DNA from: Triglochin maritima
Lineage: Eukaryota > Streptophyta > Magnoliopsida > Alismatales > Juncaginaceae
NCBI GenBank assembly: GCA_963682175.1
Contig: OY821772.1
Span: forward strand, 57,930,925 to 57,994,924
Length of the DNA: 64,000 nucleotides
Direction of reading: 5' to 3'
Shown here: piece by piece, positions 1 through 10,976 of the stretch
Position numbering within the stretch: position 1 is the first letter of the stretch
Layout: each line of letters begins with the position of its first letter
Translations under genes and position numbers: made by a program
Notes under the pieces: model-generated
Seen by the model: only the letters and a program-made list of their open reading frames with translations
Told to the model about the DNA's origin: nothing
The model's database searches: none

Positions 1-1
1 A

Positions 2-2492
2 CAGCCGGCTCATGCCTCCAACGTCCCTCAAGTGATGATGAATTTTCCTTCCTTCGAAGAAGCCAAAGCATTTTACGTTTCATACGCCAATTCCTGTTGT
101 TTTGGTGTGAAGATAAGGCAATCTCATTACGATCATGGTGTTGTAATACAAGCCACTCTTACTTGCTCAAAGGAGGGTAATGCTCCCGGAAACCAAGGTG
201 AAGGTAGACCGAAACATAGGTTATCCGGTAGGGTCGAATGCACTGCTCGGATTATGGTCTCCGGTAATCCATCCATAGGCTACGTAATTAACTACGTAGA
301 TCTCGAACATAATCACGCCATGCTGTCGGAAGACCAGATGCGCTTCCTCCGACAAAAACGATCCGTCCCGGAGTCCGCCAGAGCACGCATTTCGTGCAAT
401 GATGCTGCCGGTATATCTGCCACCAAGACCATGTAATCTTTTGTGGTCGAAGCTGGAGGTCACGATAAATTGTCTTTCAACGAGCGGGACCTAAGGTTAT
501 TTATTCTCCACTTAACCTGGTTGAAGTTACGCATTTAGCTTTGTCAATAAAAATTATGTTTCGCAGGAATGTTGTGAACGAGGTTAGAAACCTCAAAATG
601 GGACCAGGAGATGCGCAAGCTATCCAAGATTATTTCATCAGGATGCAGAAGAATGATTCCCGCTTCTTTTACGTAATGGATATGGACGACGAAGGCAGAC
701 TACGAAATGTGTTCTGGGCCGACAGTCGTTCTCGAGCTGCTTACTCTTACTTTGGAGATGCAATATGTTTCGACACAACATACATAACAAACAAGTATGA
801 CATGCCTTTTGCCCCATTTGTGGGGTTAAATCACCACTACCAGTCCGTCCTACTCGGTTGTGCACTCCTCTCTTCCGAGACGACACAAAATTACATTTGG
901 TTGTTCCAAACATGGTTGACGTGCATGAACGGTACGTGTTTTATTTTGTCCGGCTTTGTCCGTTTTAAGTTATGTGCCTGCCCGGTTACCCTTTACGTTT
1001 GTCCGGTTTACGTATTTTGCTCGTCCGGTTTATCCCTTACGTCTGTCCGGTTTACGTTTTTTGCTCGTCTGGTTTATCCCTTACGTCTGTCCGGTTTACG
1101 TTTTTTGCTCGTCCGGTTTATCCCTTACGTCTGTCCGGTTTACGTTTTTTGCTCGTCCGGTTTACCCTTGACGTCTGTCCGGTTTACGTTATTTCTGTCC
1201 AGATTAACATATGTTTTTATCTTGATCGCGTTGTGTGCAGATACAAGCCCCCCGGCGATCATAACAGACCAATGTGGCGCCATAGCTGCGGCTGTGAGGA
1301 CTGTGTTCCCTAAAGCGCGGCACAGATTTTGTATATGGCACATAATGAATAAGGCCCCTGTGAAGCTGCCCACGAAGTACCGGGAGCATACGTTGTTTGA
1401 CCTCAACAACTGTGTATTCGATTCCAAGACTCCAGCAGAATTCGAGCGGAATTGGCAGGGTTTTCTAGATGATTTCGAGTTCCACGACAATAATTGGCTC
1501 CGATCCATTTATGCAATTCGAGATCGCTGGGTACCTGCATTTTGGCGGGATTGTTTTTCCGCAGGAATGACATCAACCCAGAGAAGTGAGGGTATGAACG
1601 CCTTCTTCGATAAGTACCTCACATCAAGGACGACACTTAAGCAGTTCGTTCAACAATACGAACTCGCAGTACGCCACAAGTATGAGAAGGAAGCTCTGTC
1701 TGATTTCGATTGTCAGCATAAGGCTCCGCAATTGATTTCGAAATATCCATTCGAGAGGCAATTGGGCGAGTTGTATACGGTGGGTGTCTTCAAGAAGGTG
1801 CAGTTAGAAATTGGGAAGATGATGTACTGCGACATCAAGGATGAGTTCAACGAGGACGACACATTGCACTTCAACGTGACCGAACATGTATTGACACATA
1901 TCCTCCCATTGTCGAAACGGTTCACAGTGCAAATTAGAGATGAGAAGTGGGTATGCGATTGCAGAATGTTTGATCACGTCGGTATCCTATGTTGTCACGT
2001 TTATGTTGTTATTGCCCGAATACGTCCAAACGCGTTGCTCCCCGAGTCTTACATCGTCCACCGATGGAGGAAGGATATCCGAAGGAGCTATGGAGTCAAG
2101 TTTCCCCTTCAAAGTGGCATAACGGGGAACGATGCGCTTCGTCGCCACGACGACATAATGGGTCGTGCGGTTTGGATCGCCGAGGCCACTTTCGACTCAA
2201 ACGACAGATATCTTCAGGCGGTAGAGGCACTTGAGTTGCTTAAGGAACGTATGCAACGACCTGATCCTGTGTTCGATGGTACATCCGTTCTCAATCCGGA
2301 TAAGACAAGACGGAAAGGCAGACCGCCGAGCAACGACGGATTTCTTTGTCTGAGAAAATAATTAAAAGTAACGTTAAGAAAATCATCAGGAATAAGGTTC
2401 TACCCCCGTTACACCCTGCAACACCCAAACCGGGGGATCACGATTTCGATGACTGGGACATGAATTTGCATTACGAGGGAGTTCCTCCTTGA
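2..2492 (+). pseudogene. MULE transposase (FAR1 DNA-binding, MULE DDE and SWIM domains), broken
   Basis: Proposed exons: before base 2 to 495, 567-931, 1241-2492. Exon 1 encodes a FAR1-type zinc-finger region (FPSFEEAKAFY to LEHNHAM). The intron 496-566 joins CTA-AG to G-AAT in frame. Exon 2 carries the first catalytic Asp in CFDTTY (772-774). The second Asp is in IITDQ (1267-1269), after a 309-nt intron (932-1240, GTACGTG...TGTGCAG) filled with minisatellite. A SWIM zinc motif (CDC then CCH) lies near 1950-2000. Two lesions are visible. One is an in-frame TAA at 434-436. The other is a one-base shift near 2320: reading moves from the frame ending in KGRPP to a frame that stays open through ISLSEKIIKSN and DDWDMNLHYEG to TGA at 2490-2492. 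The frame is open at the window edge, so the start is missing. Family identity is firm; the exon borders are inferred from splice signals and frame. Confidence 0.85.
948..1203 (+). repeat. 22-bp minisatellite filling the transposase intron
   Basis: About a dozen units beginning TCCGGTTTA or TCCGGTTTACGT repeat with a 22-bp period. Two sub-types alternate, with second halves like TTTTTTGCTCG and CCCTTACGTCTG. The array lies almost entirely between the predicted splice sites 932 and 1240. Because the intron is 309 nt (3 x 103) and has no stop codon in the transposase frame, it also reads as coding; the gap it makes between the CMN and TSPPAIITDQ segments of a conserved domain shows it is an intron or insertion. 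Confidence 0.85.
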
Positions 2493-2649
2493 TTATTGTA
2501 TTTGTCCTTGGTTGGAATTATTCCTATGTAATTTTGTTGAAAGTCATTGTATGTCTGTCCGTATTATTGCATAAGATTCAACTCTTTCTTTGCTTGTTCG
2601 TTTGTGAATTAATTTCTGATGGCGACAAATATATTTAAGTAATTTTGGT

Positions 2650-4190
2650 TTGTTGTATGCATGTCCGGAATAAGTTATATTTATGTCCGGATTAAGTTAC
2701 AAGTATGTCCGGATTACGTTATATGTCCGTCCGGATTACGATTCATCCATGTCCGGAACATAAAATTTGTCCGGAATAAGTGTATTTGTTGTCCGGAATA
2801 AGTGTATTTGTTGTCCGGTTTAAGAATAAAGTTTGTCCAGAAACGGAACATAAAGTTTTTCCGGAATAAGTGTATTTGTTGTCCGGAATAAGTGTATTTG
2901 TTGTCCGGTTTAAGTGTATTTGCTGTCCGGAATAAGTGTATTTGCTGTCCGGAATAATTGTATTTGTTGTCCGGAATAAGTGTATTTGTTGTCCGGAATA
3001 AGTGTATTTGTTGTCCGGTTTAAGAATAAAGTGTGTCCGGAATAAGTGTATTTGCTGTCCGGAATTAGTGTATTTGCTGTCCGGAATAAGTGTATTTGTT
3101 GTCCGGAATAAGTGTATTTGTTGTCCGGAATTAGTGTATTTGTTGTCCGGTTTAACAATAAAGTGTGTCCAGAAACGCAATAAAGTGTATTCACGAAGTG
3201 TGTATTTGTTGTCCGGTTTGGGTGTATTTGCTCACGAAGTGTTTAACAATAAAGTGTGTCCATTCCTCACGAAGTGTGTATTTACTGTCCGGAATTAGAC
3301 CATTTGCTGTCCGGAATAAGTGTATTTGTTGTCCGGAATAAGTGTATTTGTTGTCCGGAATAAGTGTTTTTGTTGTCCGGTTTAAGAATAAAGTGTGTCC
3401 GGAATAAATGTATTTGCTGTCCGGAATAAGTGTATTTGCTGTCCGGAATAAGTGTATTTGTTGTCCGGTTTAAGAATAAAGTGTGTCCGGAATAAGTGTA
3501 TTTGCTGTCCGGAATTAGTGTATTTGCTGTCCGGAATAAGTGTATTTGTTGTCCGGAATAAGTGCATTTGTTGTCCGGAATTAGTGTATTTGTTGTCCGG
3601 TTTAACAATAAAGTGTGTCCAGAAACGCAATATAAAATTTGTCCGGAATAAGTGTATTTGCTGTCCGGAATAAGTGTATTTGTTGTTCCGAATAAGTGTA
3701 TTTGTTGTCCGGTTTAAGAATAAAGTTTGTCCAGAAACGGAACATAAAGTTTTCCGGAAGAAGTGTATTTGCTGTCCGGAATAAGTGCATTTGTTGTCCG
3801 GAAGAAATGTATTTGTTGTCCGGAATAAGTGTATTTGTTGTCCGGTTTAAGAATAAAGTGTGTCCGGAATAAGTGTATTTGCTGTCCGGAATTAGTGTAT
3901 TTGCTGTCCGGAATAAGTGTATTTGTTGTCCGGTTTAAGAATAAAGTGTGTCCGAAACGGAACATAAAGTTTGTCCGGAATAAGTGTATTTGCTGTCCGG
4001 AATAAGTGTATTTGTTGTTCGGAGTAAGTGTATTTGTTGTCCGGTTTAAGAATAAAGTTTGTCCAGAAACGGAACATAAAGTTTTTCCGGAATAAGTGTA
4101 TTTGCTGTCCGGAATAAGTGTATTTGTTGTCCGGAATTAGTGTATTTGCTGTCCGAAATAGGTGTATTTGTTGTCCGGAATTAGTGTATT
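2650..4190 (+). repeat. 22-bp minisatellite array between the transposase and Ulp1-like genes
   Basis: Roughly 65-70 units. The constant half is TCCGGAATAAGT; the other half is usually GTATTTGTTG or GTATTTGCTG. A higher-order variant (TCCGGTTTAAGAATAAAG followed by TGTGTCC) is interspersed, and blocks of several units are themselves duplicated (compare 2990-3180 with 3470-3630). The array begins shortly after the transposase stop codon and reads in its sense direction. Open frames across it encode only periodic peptides (NTLIPD, YTYSGQQ) and are not genes. Confidence 0.95.
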
Positions 4191-4332
4191 GATAATTTAT
4201 ACATGTCCTTGTATTGATAATTTAACCCAACACCAAATGTCCTTGTATTGATAAATCATTCAAATAGTCTATGTAATTTTAACATGTATACATGTATAAC
4301 TTTGTAAAAAAAATTAAAACATCCAGAGTCGT

Positions 4333-7300
4333 TTATTGTTGATCGCACATCCCAGAGTCTTCGAGTAAGAAATTGGCCAAATCGCCTCTAAAACGGTGAA
4401 TAACCTTGCTCTGCTTCGGCTGAGTCGGATCAGCATTCTCCATCAAACGCTTCATCCAGTACAAAACGTATGGCCCGCAGTCGTTACTCCCCGGTTGCTG
4501 TCGTTGGCTACCCTTCCTCTCAACTCTCAGCGGCCACTCGACCTTCAATAACCCTCGCTAGAATCCCGCTATCTTAGACGCGGTGCATTCATGAGTTCCG
4601 ACTAAACGGTTAGGATTGTCACCTCTTTTAAGTGTGCGGGAGAGACTGTTGTACTGAATGAACTCTGATCGAGGTCCGTGGGCAACGAACAGAGTCCAGT
4701 GGCCGGCCAAACAGCATGGCTGTGCGATGATGACTTCCTCCACATTTATTCCTTCAATTTTTGGGAGTAAATAATCTTTCCTTATATCTTCTCCCTGTCC
4801 CTCCACAATCATTTCCGATTCGAAGGATGATAAGCAGACCACCTTTTGTTGCCCTCCTCTTCTGAGGAGTACCTCAATTAGGCCATCAAGAGTTTCGTTG
4901 GTGAATTCTGTTTTTGCCGAAATTATTTCCTTCAGATCACCCCTGCTGATATTGCTCAGAACCCCCCTCCAGATAATATCTTTGGCTTCTCGTTCGGGAG
5001 CCGTTGCATTCAATAAACGACGTACCTCATCATTGGTCAGCGTTCTAAATGCGGTCGCATCCACATCGGGCCTCGTGGACGAAACATGGGCGGCCAGTTC
5101 ATCTTTCGTTGTTTCGTCGGCCTCGTATATTTCTTCACTGGCTTCTTCGGCCCCCTTTGTTTTTGTGGTGGCTTCTTCGGCCTCCTTTATTTCTTCTTGT
5201 TTTTCTGTGGCATTCTTCTGTGCCTCATCTTGGCCAGATTTGCTTTGCGCTTCGTCTATATGTTCTGTGCGCAAGCGTGGTTTAATGGTCCGCATTTTTT
5301 GAGGGTGCAAAAGCGGTAGCGATACCACAGCCTTCCTCTTTCTTTCCTGCTGTCTCCTCTTCTCTTCCTCCTCCCTCTTCTTCCTCTCCTCCTCCTCCTC
5401 CTTCCTCGTCTTCTCTTCCTCCTCCCTCCTCTTCTTCTCATCCTCCTCCCTCCTCTTCTTCTCTTCCTCCTCCCTCTTATTCCTCTCATCCTCCTCCCTC
5501 TTCTTCGTCTCTTCCTCCCTCCGCTTTTTTCTCTCTTCCTCCTCCCTCCTCCTCCTCCTCTTCTTCTCTTCCTCCTCCCTCTTATTCCTCTCATCCTCCT
5601 CCCTCTTCTTCTTCTCTTGCTCCTCCCTCTTCTTCCTCTCTTCCTCCCTCCGTTTTTTTCTCTCTTCCTCCTCCCTCCTCATCCTCCTCTTCTTCTCATC
5701 CTCCTCCCTCCTCTTCCTCGCATCCTCCTCCCTCTTATTCCTCTCATCCTCCTCCCTCCTCTTCTTCTCATCATCCTCCCTCTTCTTCTTCTCTTGCTCC
5801 TCCCTCTTCTTCCTTTCTTCCTCCTCTCTCTTCTCCCTCTCTTTCTCCTCTGTCTTCTTCCTCTCCTCCGCCTCCCTCTTATTTCTCTCTTCCTCCCTCT
5901 TTTCCCTCTCCTCCGCCTCCCTTTTATTTCTCTCTTCCTCCCTCTTTTCCCTCTCCTCCGCCTCCCTCTTATTTCTCTCTTCCTCCCTCTTTTCCCTCTC
6001 CTCCGCCTCCCTCTTATTTCTCTCTTCCTCCTCCCTCTTTTCCCTCTCTTCCTCCTCCCCACGGACTCTCAGGCTACGACACTCTTCTTGAGAGATCTGG
6101 AGTTCTTCCTCCAGGTTGTTAATTTTAACGGTCGCCTCCCTAAGTGCTGCTTTGGCTCGCAGCCAATTCGTCTTCACCTCACTAAGTTCCAACTCTTGTA
6201 GCAGTGGGTCACATGGAATGCTGCATTCACTGAGTTGTACCCTTGGTAGAGTGGATTTTGAAGGTGTTTCCTTCGAGGCAACCTTTGCTGCGGGAGTTGC
6301 TTCTGCAGTAGGAAATTGATCCTCTGACAACAGTGAATGCTCCCGTGCACTGAGTTTTGGGGTGCCCTTCAACTCAAATTGACCCGAGTAAATCCAGGAC
6401 AAGTTGATGCCTCGATCTTCCCATTTTCTAAGGATTTGGCGTCTGCTAAACATTTCCGTCCAACACTTGAACCGTGGAAATGCTGACCGGGGATCCCCCA
6501 ATTTGAACTTCTCGCAAAGCCACACCTGAAAACAGGAATGAGTTAAAATCCAGAAACATAACTTCCCCAGGACAGACACAACTCTTATTCCGGACAGACG
6601 CAACACTATTCCGGACAGACACAACTCTTATTCCGGACAGACGCAACTCTTATTCCGGGCAGACGCAACACTATTCCGGACAGACAAAATACTTATTCCG
6701 GACATAAACCAACTCTTATTCCGGACAGACAAAATACTTATTCCGGACATAAACCAACTCTTATTCCGGACAGACGCAACACTATTCCGGACAGACAAAA
6801 TACTTATTCCGGACAGACGCAACTCTTATTCCGGACAGACGCAACACTATTCCGGACAGACAAAATACTTATTCCGGACAGACGCAACTCTTATTCCGGA
6901 CAGACGCAACACTATTCCGGACAGACAATCTCAATACGTATTCCGGACAGACGCAACACTATTCCGGACAGACAAACTCTTATTCCGGACAGACAAAATT
7001 CTTATTCCGGACAGACAAAATACTTATTCCGGACAGACACAATACGTATTCCGGACAAACAAGATACTATTCCGGACAGATAAAATACTATTCCGGACAT
7101 ACGTAATACTTTTCCTGGATAACCTCAAGACACTTATTCCGGACAGAGAACACTATTCCGGACAGACACAAGACCTATCCCGGACAGACAAAACACTTAT
7201 TCCGGACATAAACCAACACTACTCCGGACTGACACAACACTCATTCCGGACCAAGATGCTTACTTGTAATACGGCAACGCAACCATACACGTAGCCCTGC

Positions 7301-7940
7301 TTCATAGAGAAGTTCCCTGACAATCTCCTCCTCGAGAGGTCCCGTTGGGCTTCCTCCAGTCCTTCAACCAAGAAAGTGTGAAGCGCATTTGCCCACGCAT
7401 ATCTCTTGAGGCGCTTGAGGTTCTTAAGGTGCTTCGTGTACCACGCTTTACTTCGCAGTGATCCATCGAAGAACAAAAAATGATTGAAAATCATAGAAAT
7501 AAGGAGTGGGACGTGCTCCTCCTCCTCACCCATCTTGCTCGTGGCGGTAAGATGACCCAGTAGTTGGGTGTTGTCGAGGTTCACCCCGTCACGTTTCTCT
7601 ACGTACATTGCTTCCATATCCACTCTCTGCCCATGTGCTCTTAGTCCAAGTTGAAGGGCGACGTCTTCTACCGTAAATGGGACCACCCCAGTGGCTATTC
7701 TCAGACCGACTTCAGTGGCGTCGAAGTGTTCGACGAACCAACCCAGTATCTCGTTGTCAGTTGTGACGTGAGGAAAGGAGAGGAAGTGACCGAAAGGCGT
7801 CCGTTGGAAGACATTTTTCTCCTCCTCCTTCATCCGGTCGAACTGCTTGTGAAGGGCCGTGAAACCGCACTTGGTTTCGCGGAAGTAGTACGTGCTTCCC
7901 TTAAACCACCAAAAAAAATTGTTAGAGGCCAATAATGAAC
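4333..7940 (-). pseudogene. Ulp1/SENP-like C48 cysteine protease gene of the MULE, with in-frame stop
   Basis: Two exons, 7940-7264 and 6525-4333, joined in phase 0 (CAA/GTAAGC donor, TTTTCAG/GTG acceptor) across a 738-nt intron. Exon 1 encodes the globular N-terminal region seen in transposon ULP proteins (FNHFLFFDGSL, RLKRYAWANALHTFL). Exon 2 carries VWLCEKFKLG, then a coiled coil of E/R/K repeats (about 5340-6060), then the peptidase: catalytic His in GHWTLF (4701-4699), the Asp position occupied by Asn in YNSL (4650-4648), and Gln and Cys in QQPGSNDCG (Cys 4479-4477). A TAG at 4560-4558 interrupts the domain in the same frame, between Asn and Cys, so the Cys would be lost. A possible first exon starts with ATG at 8032 (MDPSLPETS); its join to 7940 is unproven. 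If active, such proteases cleave SUMO or related proteins. Confidence 0.8.
6555..7256 (-). repeat. 22-bp minisatellite filling the Ulp1-like gene intron
   Basis: About 32 units. Read on the minus strand (the sense strand of this gene) the constant half is again TCCGGAATAAGT, with second halves such as ATTTTGTCTG or GCGTCTG variants. The array fills nearly all of the intron 7263-6526 and stops close to both splice sites. It has the same period and the same core as the plus-strand arrays at 948-1203 and 2650-4190, but inverted, so it reads sense in its own gene. Confidence 0.9.
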
Positions 7941-8192
7941 CTTAAAATGAACCAGAAAGAACGTGGTTGACACAACACCTGCGTGGCTACAATTTCAGGA
8001 GCGATGGAGGTTTCAGGTAGAGAAGGATCCATTTTCGCCTTGTTATAATTTTCGTTCGACTAAAACAGGAATGAAGGTTTTGGTTGAGCGTATGGAAAGG
8101 AACTCCGGCTGAAATGGGGAATGGAAAAGGAGAAGACTTGGGAGGAAAGTTACTTGAATGTTGTCCCGCCGCTAATGATGTACGTGAAGTTT

Positions 8193-8385
8193 AACCGTCT
8201 AATCGTGATTTCGGGAAATGAACCGTCTAATCGTGATTTCGGGAAATGAACCGTCGCACCCAATAATTCGTAATTTACTTTTCCCCGCACAGAAATTTTG
8301 ACTGACTGGACGCTAAACTGACATCTGGCTTGTCCGTCCACGTAGGAAGCGTCACGGACGGGCGCGTTCATAAACACAAATAGGC
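8193..8385. repeat. Right terminal region of the MULE
   Basis: Two perfect 28-bp tandem copies (8193-8220, 8221-8248, starting AACCGTCTAATCG) and a partial third are followed by the terminal segment with GACTGGACGC, CCACGTA and GCGTCACGGACG. This segment aligns in order with the right end of the 25355-27491 element. The exact last base is uncertain by a few bases because the partner end is outside the window. Confidence 0.6.
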
Positions 8386-8938
8386 TTTTAACTATTGCAC
8401 AACAGCCCAGTAGGCCTAGACAACATAAGTCCATGTGACTAGCCACTGTCCTTCATATAACTTGATTGACTTTCAATTCATCAAAGCTCTTAGTTCGAGC
8501 CCTTCCTAGTGCCCAGGATTCACCACTGATTAAAGGCGTAAAAAAAAACTCAAGCTTCTGAGTTCGTTCGGATTTTACCTCGTCAAAGCTCGGTTTGGAT
8601 AAGAATTTGGTTTCATATTAATTAGACATGTTTTTTCTTTGGCAAAGTAAGACAATCTATACATGCAAGTTGTTTTTTCTCTAATGTTATTGTAATATAT
8701 AATGAGTTATTGTCATTTTTTCCCCAAGCGGCCCATACAATTTTCAATTGAGTTTTAGTTTATTATTTTTTACAAACTCAAAACACTTGCACCAAAAATT
8801 AAGTATAATCACGTGAGTAGTTTGATTGATAAAAAAAACCAATACCAAATATTACACTTCACGTCTACGGAATTAGGTCAATTGAGTCATGGATTCAGTA
8901 AGAACAGAGCAGTAAAAAAAAGCAACAAAACGTATAAA
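8386..8938. other. AT-rich intergenic or intronic DNA
   Basis: No coding signal, RNA gene or repeat was recognised. It lies between the MULE end and the splice donor of the membrane protein gene, so it may be the beginning of that gene's first intron. Confidence 0.5.
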
Positions 8939-8989
8939 TTAATTTGAAATCACAAAAATACGAACACACATATGTGAGATATGATTCAC

Positions 8990-9784
8990 CTGAAAAATGA
9001 GGTCGTTGGGTTTCCAGAAGGCAGTGAGAGCAAAAGTGGTGACCTGAACAGACAGCGCAACGACAACGGACGCGGCGAGCGCATACAACCTCCACCTCAG
9101 CCTCTTATTGATGACGACCAACACCGCCCGCCAACACACCGACACGAACCACGGAACATAAACAGTCCCAAACACCGCCAGCAGTACGGTGCTGAACAAC
9201 GGGTAGGAACACCTCATGTCGTGCGCCGACACCCCCCCGGACCCGATCCCCCCCACCACCCTCCCCAGCGTCTCTGGTAGAACCCCCAAGTGCCCCAGCG
9301 CCCACGTGGCCACAGGCGATAGTAGAAGCGCGTGGAGCAAGAAAAAGGGCAACGACGTCAAAAGCGACAGGGTAAGCGCCGAGGCGAATGCGTCGGGGTG
9401 ACGGTCCTTTACCGACCCGTAGTTCAACGAGGCCTCGAGGAGGAAGAGAAGGGTCGTGAAGAAACACGGCTCGGCGAGGCCGTGAGATGTGAGGACGTAG
9501 GCGCTGCAGAGGTGGGACGGGGGGAGATAGAAGTGGAGGAGGTGCGGGAGGCGGAGGATCTCGGCGAGGGCCCACAGACATGAGAAGAGGATGAGGAGCA
9601 CACGGACGGCCCACAACGAATTCAGGTCCCGGACGCGGTGGGACCGCCGTGTGCAATGGAAGTGGATAATGAAAGACACGGACACCAGGGAGGAGACCAG
9701 TAACGTCCCGATCAGAACGGCCACAACGACGTCGGTTATCGGTGTGCCGCCTGACCAAGCGTCCTCCTTGGGGTCGACCTTCAT
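8990..9784 (-). CDS. Plant multi-pass membrane protein, exon 1 only
   Basis: One exon of 265 codons from ATG 9784 to a good donor (TTTTTCAG/GTGAAT, phase 0 at 8990). About six hydrophobic segments are visible, near residues 17-40, 56-78, 93-120, 128-155, 193-215 and 225-250; basic TRRSHR follows the first. Motifs WAVRVLLILFSCLWALAEI and HGLAEPCFFTTLLFLL recall an uncharacterised plant family of seven-span membrane proteins; I cannot name it with certainty and assign no function. GC-rich codons contrast with the AT-rich flanks, as expected for a host gene. No continuation exon was found down to the MULE at 8385. The rest is either beyond the MULE (before base 1) or lost. Confidence 0.7.
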
Positions 9785-10060
9785 TTCGGTATCATCGTTA
9801 AATTACGTACGTACGTTGACTAATGATGGATCGATATCTACAACATTTGGTGTAGAATAATAATAATAATATGTTTTTGCATGCATGCATGAACGAATGT
9901 TGTGTGCATGCAAATGGGAATTACGTACGTTCCTCTTCTCCCTCCTATCCTTCTCCCAGTGTACGTGCATGGGAGAGAGGAATTAGGGAAGAGAGAGAGA
10001 GAGAGAGGGAGAGAGGGAGGGGAACAGCTAAGGACAGGAGAGAGGGAGGTGTCCGAGGTT
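9785..10060 (-). promoter_or_regulatory. Putative promoter/leader of the membrane protein gene
   Basis: Upstream of ATG 9784 the minus strand has a long CT-rich tract (GA repeats on plus, 9985-10022) and overlapping GCATGC/CATGCA repeats near 9880-9912. CT tracts and RY-type elements are common in plant core promoters and leaders. No convincing TATA box was assigned, and the start of transcription is unknown. Confidence 0.35.
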
Positions 10061-10129
10061 GGCGCTGTGTTTTGGTTTGTGCTTTATTTGTACGTGTGGT
10101 AGAGGTTTATTAGGTCGGTTTTTATTTGG

Positions 10130-10968
10130 CATTTTTTTCAAACTAATAAGGAATAAAGAAAAATTGAAGATTTTAAAACACTGATGATGAAACTGTGGGC
10201 TGTATTTTACGTGTTGCCGTGTTAGCTTGTATCTTACATTTTTTTCAAACACTAATAAAGACGATTGTGTTTGCAAAACGTAAAATTCATTCCCAAATTA
10301 TTCTAATTAACCTCCTTATTAAGCACTCTCAACTTATAAATTTTTTTGGGTTTGAGTTTTGAGTCTTCGTAAGAGATACCAAAACTTGATATTTCAAAAC
10401 TCAAACAAGTAAACTTATTTGAAGTTTGAATATAAAAGACATGTGGAATTTTGAAGTTCGTGTGTAGTCTCAAAATAATGAATTTTGAATCTCAAATCTC
10501 AAAATTCAAGTTATCCAGGGGAACCTCTTACGTTGCTCCGTATATTCACAAATCCGTACAACCATGACAAGGTGGAAACGAGTCGAAAGAGTCTTAAGTG
10601 ACAAAAGAAGTAGAAGAAAAAATACTTTAGGAAAGACTTGGCACGAGTTGCGTTCGAAACCAAGGTTTGCAGCCTTGCATGACCTAATAATGCCACCCAA
10701 TCCTCCAACATCACAGTCCATATCGAGTGTCTATTCGCATTCTCATAAATGCCCCAAATTCATATCTACCTGTTATAGATCTTACATTCATTTCTTCGAC
10801 CAAACTAGGGACAGCATTATTGGCTACTTGCAATTGGTCTTCAACCAAGGCCATTTTCATGTGAACCCTTCATTTCCATTTGATTCTTGAAGTAGTAGAA
10901 TGTAGACTCGCAGTTCTTGTCCTTTTTTTTATAAAAAAAACATTTCATGTCGTTTTGGGAATTAGACA
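10130..10968. other. Intergenic DNA
   Basis: AT-rich sequence. A 108-codon open frame at 10564-10890 has no recognisable domain and ordinary intergenic composition, so I do not call it a gene. Confidence 0.5.
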
Positions 10969-10976
10969 CTTGAACT

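Larger units (their letters stand above)
1..8385. mobile_element. Mutator-like element carrying transposase and Ulp1-like protease genes (left end outside window)
   Basis: A large MULE holding two convergent genes: a FAR1/MURA-type transposase on plus and a C48 (Ulp1) peptidase-like gene on minus. This pairing is known for the Kaonashi-type ULP-carrying MULEs of plants; placing this element with them is inference. The right end lies near 8385: the stretch with GACTGGACGC, CCACGTA, GCGTCACGGACG and GCGCG at 8295-8366 matches in order the right end of the complete MULE at 25355-27491. The left terminal inverted repeat is before base 1, so no target-site duplication can be checked. Both genes carry lesions, so this copy is probably not autonomous. 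Three long 22-bp minisatellite arrays take up about 2.5 kb of it. Confidence 0.85.

Noticed and set aside
956..1313. Open frames through the first minisatellite, and the apparent in-frame extension of the transposase across 932-1240
   Set aside because: The extra residues (repeated RLSGLRFLLV, VCPVYVFCSSGL types) interrupt a conserved transposase block at canonical splice signals, so the segment is an intron.
2743..4077. Several overlapping open frames of 60-145 codons on both strands with NRTTNTLIPD or CICCPELVYLLSG peptides
   Set aside because: They follow the 22-bp minisatellite (66 bp equals three units and 22 codons), so open frames arise from periodicity. Codon content repeats exactly with the array.
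5049..6201. Plus-strand open frames of leucine/proline-rich peptide and a minus-frame arginine-rich peptide
   Set aside because: Shadows of the low-complexity GAGGAG-type coiled-coil coding tract of the Ulp1-like gene.
9105..9758. Long minus-strand and plus-strand open frames overlapping the membrane protein exon
   Set aside because: GC-rich shadows; only the 9784-8990 frame has hydrophobic segments, a start codon and a matching splice donor.
10564..10890. 108-codon plus-strand frame
   Set aside because: No domain, no compositional shift, no promoter or splice evidence.
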